Assembly (NCBI GenBank): GCA_003485955.1 | Contig: DNHH01000005.1 | Span: forward strand, 5,326 to 12,164 | DNA: 6,839 nt | From: Opitutia bacterium | Lineage (GTDB): Bacteria; Verrucomicrobiota; Verrucomicrobiia; Opitutales; UBA953 | Reading direction: 5' to 3' | In this document: piece by piece, positions 6,526 through 6,839 of the stretch | How the letters are laid out: every line of letters begins with the position of its first letter | Position numbering within the stretch: position 1 is the stretch's first letter | Translations under genes and position numbers: made by a program | Notes under the pieces: model-generated | What the model saw: the letters and a program-made list of their open reading frames with translations, nothing else | The model's database searches: none | What the model was told of the DNA's origin: nothing

Positions 6526-6839
6526 CCGCTTTGAGTTTCAGACTCACGAAGTGCGTCTTCAAGTGTGGAGAGGCGGCGACGGCGTTGACCGAGGCGAGGG
6601 ATACAACCGATTAATCCACGCGTGTATGGATGCTGAGGTGAGCCCATCACTGCCTTAACGCTACCTTGTTCGACCACGCGTCCTTGGTTCATGACAAAGA
6701 CATTGTCCGCCATGTTTGCAACGATGCCGAAATTGTGGGTAATCAAAAGTATACTCATGCCGCGTTCTTTGCGTAGCCGAGCGAGTAATTCCATAATTTG
6801 CTTCTGAATGGTTACGTCGAGGGCGGTGGTGGGTTCGTC
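6522..6839 (-). CDS. oppD: Oligopeptide/dipeptide ABC transporter ATP-binding protein, OppD/DppD-like, 3' part (start outside window)
   Basis: The frame is open to the window edge; 105 residues are visible. They begin inside Walker B (DEPTTALDVTIQKQI), continue with an H-loop (LLITHNFGIVANMADNVFVM) and the subfamily mark HPYTRGLIGCIPRLG, then end in a charged tail RQRRRRLSTLED-like region and TGA. The paired order D then F with an ATGA overlap is the standard layout of Opp/Dpp operons. The residue after the H-loop His is Asn where Asp is usual (THN in place of THD); the switch His itself is kept. Walker A and signature lie upstream and cannot be checked. An internal ATG at 6794 is not the start. 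Confidence 0.93.
   Translation of the reverse strand, partial: DEPTTALDVTIQKQIMELLARLRKERGMSILLITHNFGIVANMADNVFVMNQGRVVEQGSVKAVMGSPQHPYTRGLIGCIPRLGQRRRRLSTLEDALRESETQSG

Overview
The window holds two gene clusters that converge on a shared terminator. It is partial at both ends. Base composition looks moderate (about half GC by eye). Exosortase, a TorF-type porin, an OppDF-like transporter and this MazG-like tail together suggest a Gram-negative bacterium, perhaps Verrucomicrobiota (Opitutae-like). That placement is an inference from gene content and protein style; no marker gene is present.

Plus strand (1-2282): the 3' end of a mazG-like nucleotide pyrophosphohydrolase gene, a YgjP-type zinc metallopeptidase, a Nudix hydrolase of the IPP-isomerase/YfcD style, and a DUF374 lysophospholipid acyltransferase-like protein. 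Spacing is 1 nt, a TGATG overlap, then 31 nt, which looks like one transcription unit. It ends at a strong hairpin (2286-2317) with A-run and T-run flanks, so it can probably stop transcription from both sides.

Minus strand (6839 down to 2334): the 3' end of an oppD-like ATPase gene, an oppF-like ATPase, an exosortase/archaeosortase-family membrane protease and glycogen synthase GlgA. Junctions are ATGA (oppD/oppF), a 2-nt gap (oppF/exosortase) and ATGA (exosortase/glgA), so these four probably share one message. After a 103-nt gap comes a TorF/Gcw_chp-family outer-membrane porin. Its reading frame is intact from the signal peptide to the C-terminal Phe but has no usable start codon: the only suitable ATG is out of frame by one base, so a one-base deletion at about codon 4 (real or a sequence error) is the simplest explanation.

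Most of the window is ordinary housekeeping and accessory metabolism. I see no RNA gene, mobile element, CRISPR array or evident new system. The points most worth a second look are the start-proximal frameshift of the porin, the tight coupling of exosortase with glgA and a peptide transporter, the loss of a metal-ligand Asp in the MazG tail, and the lysine-rich tail of GlgA.
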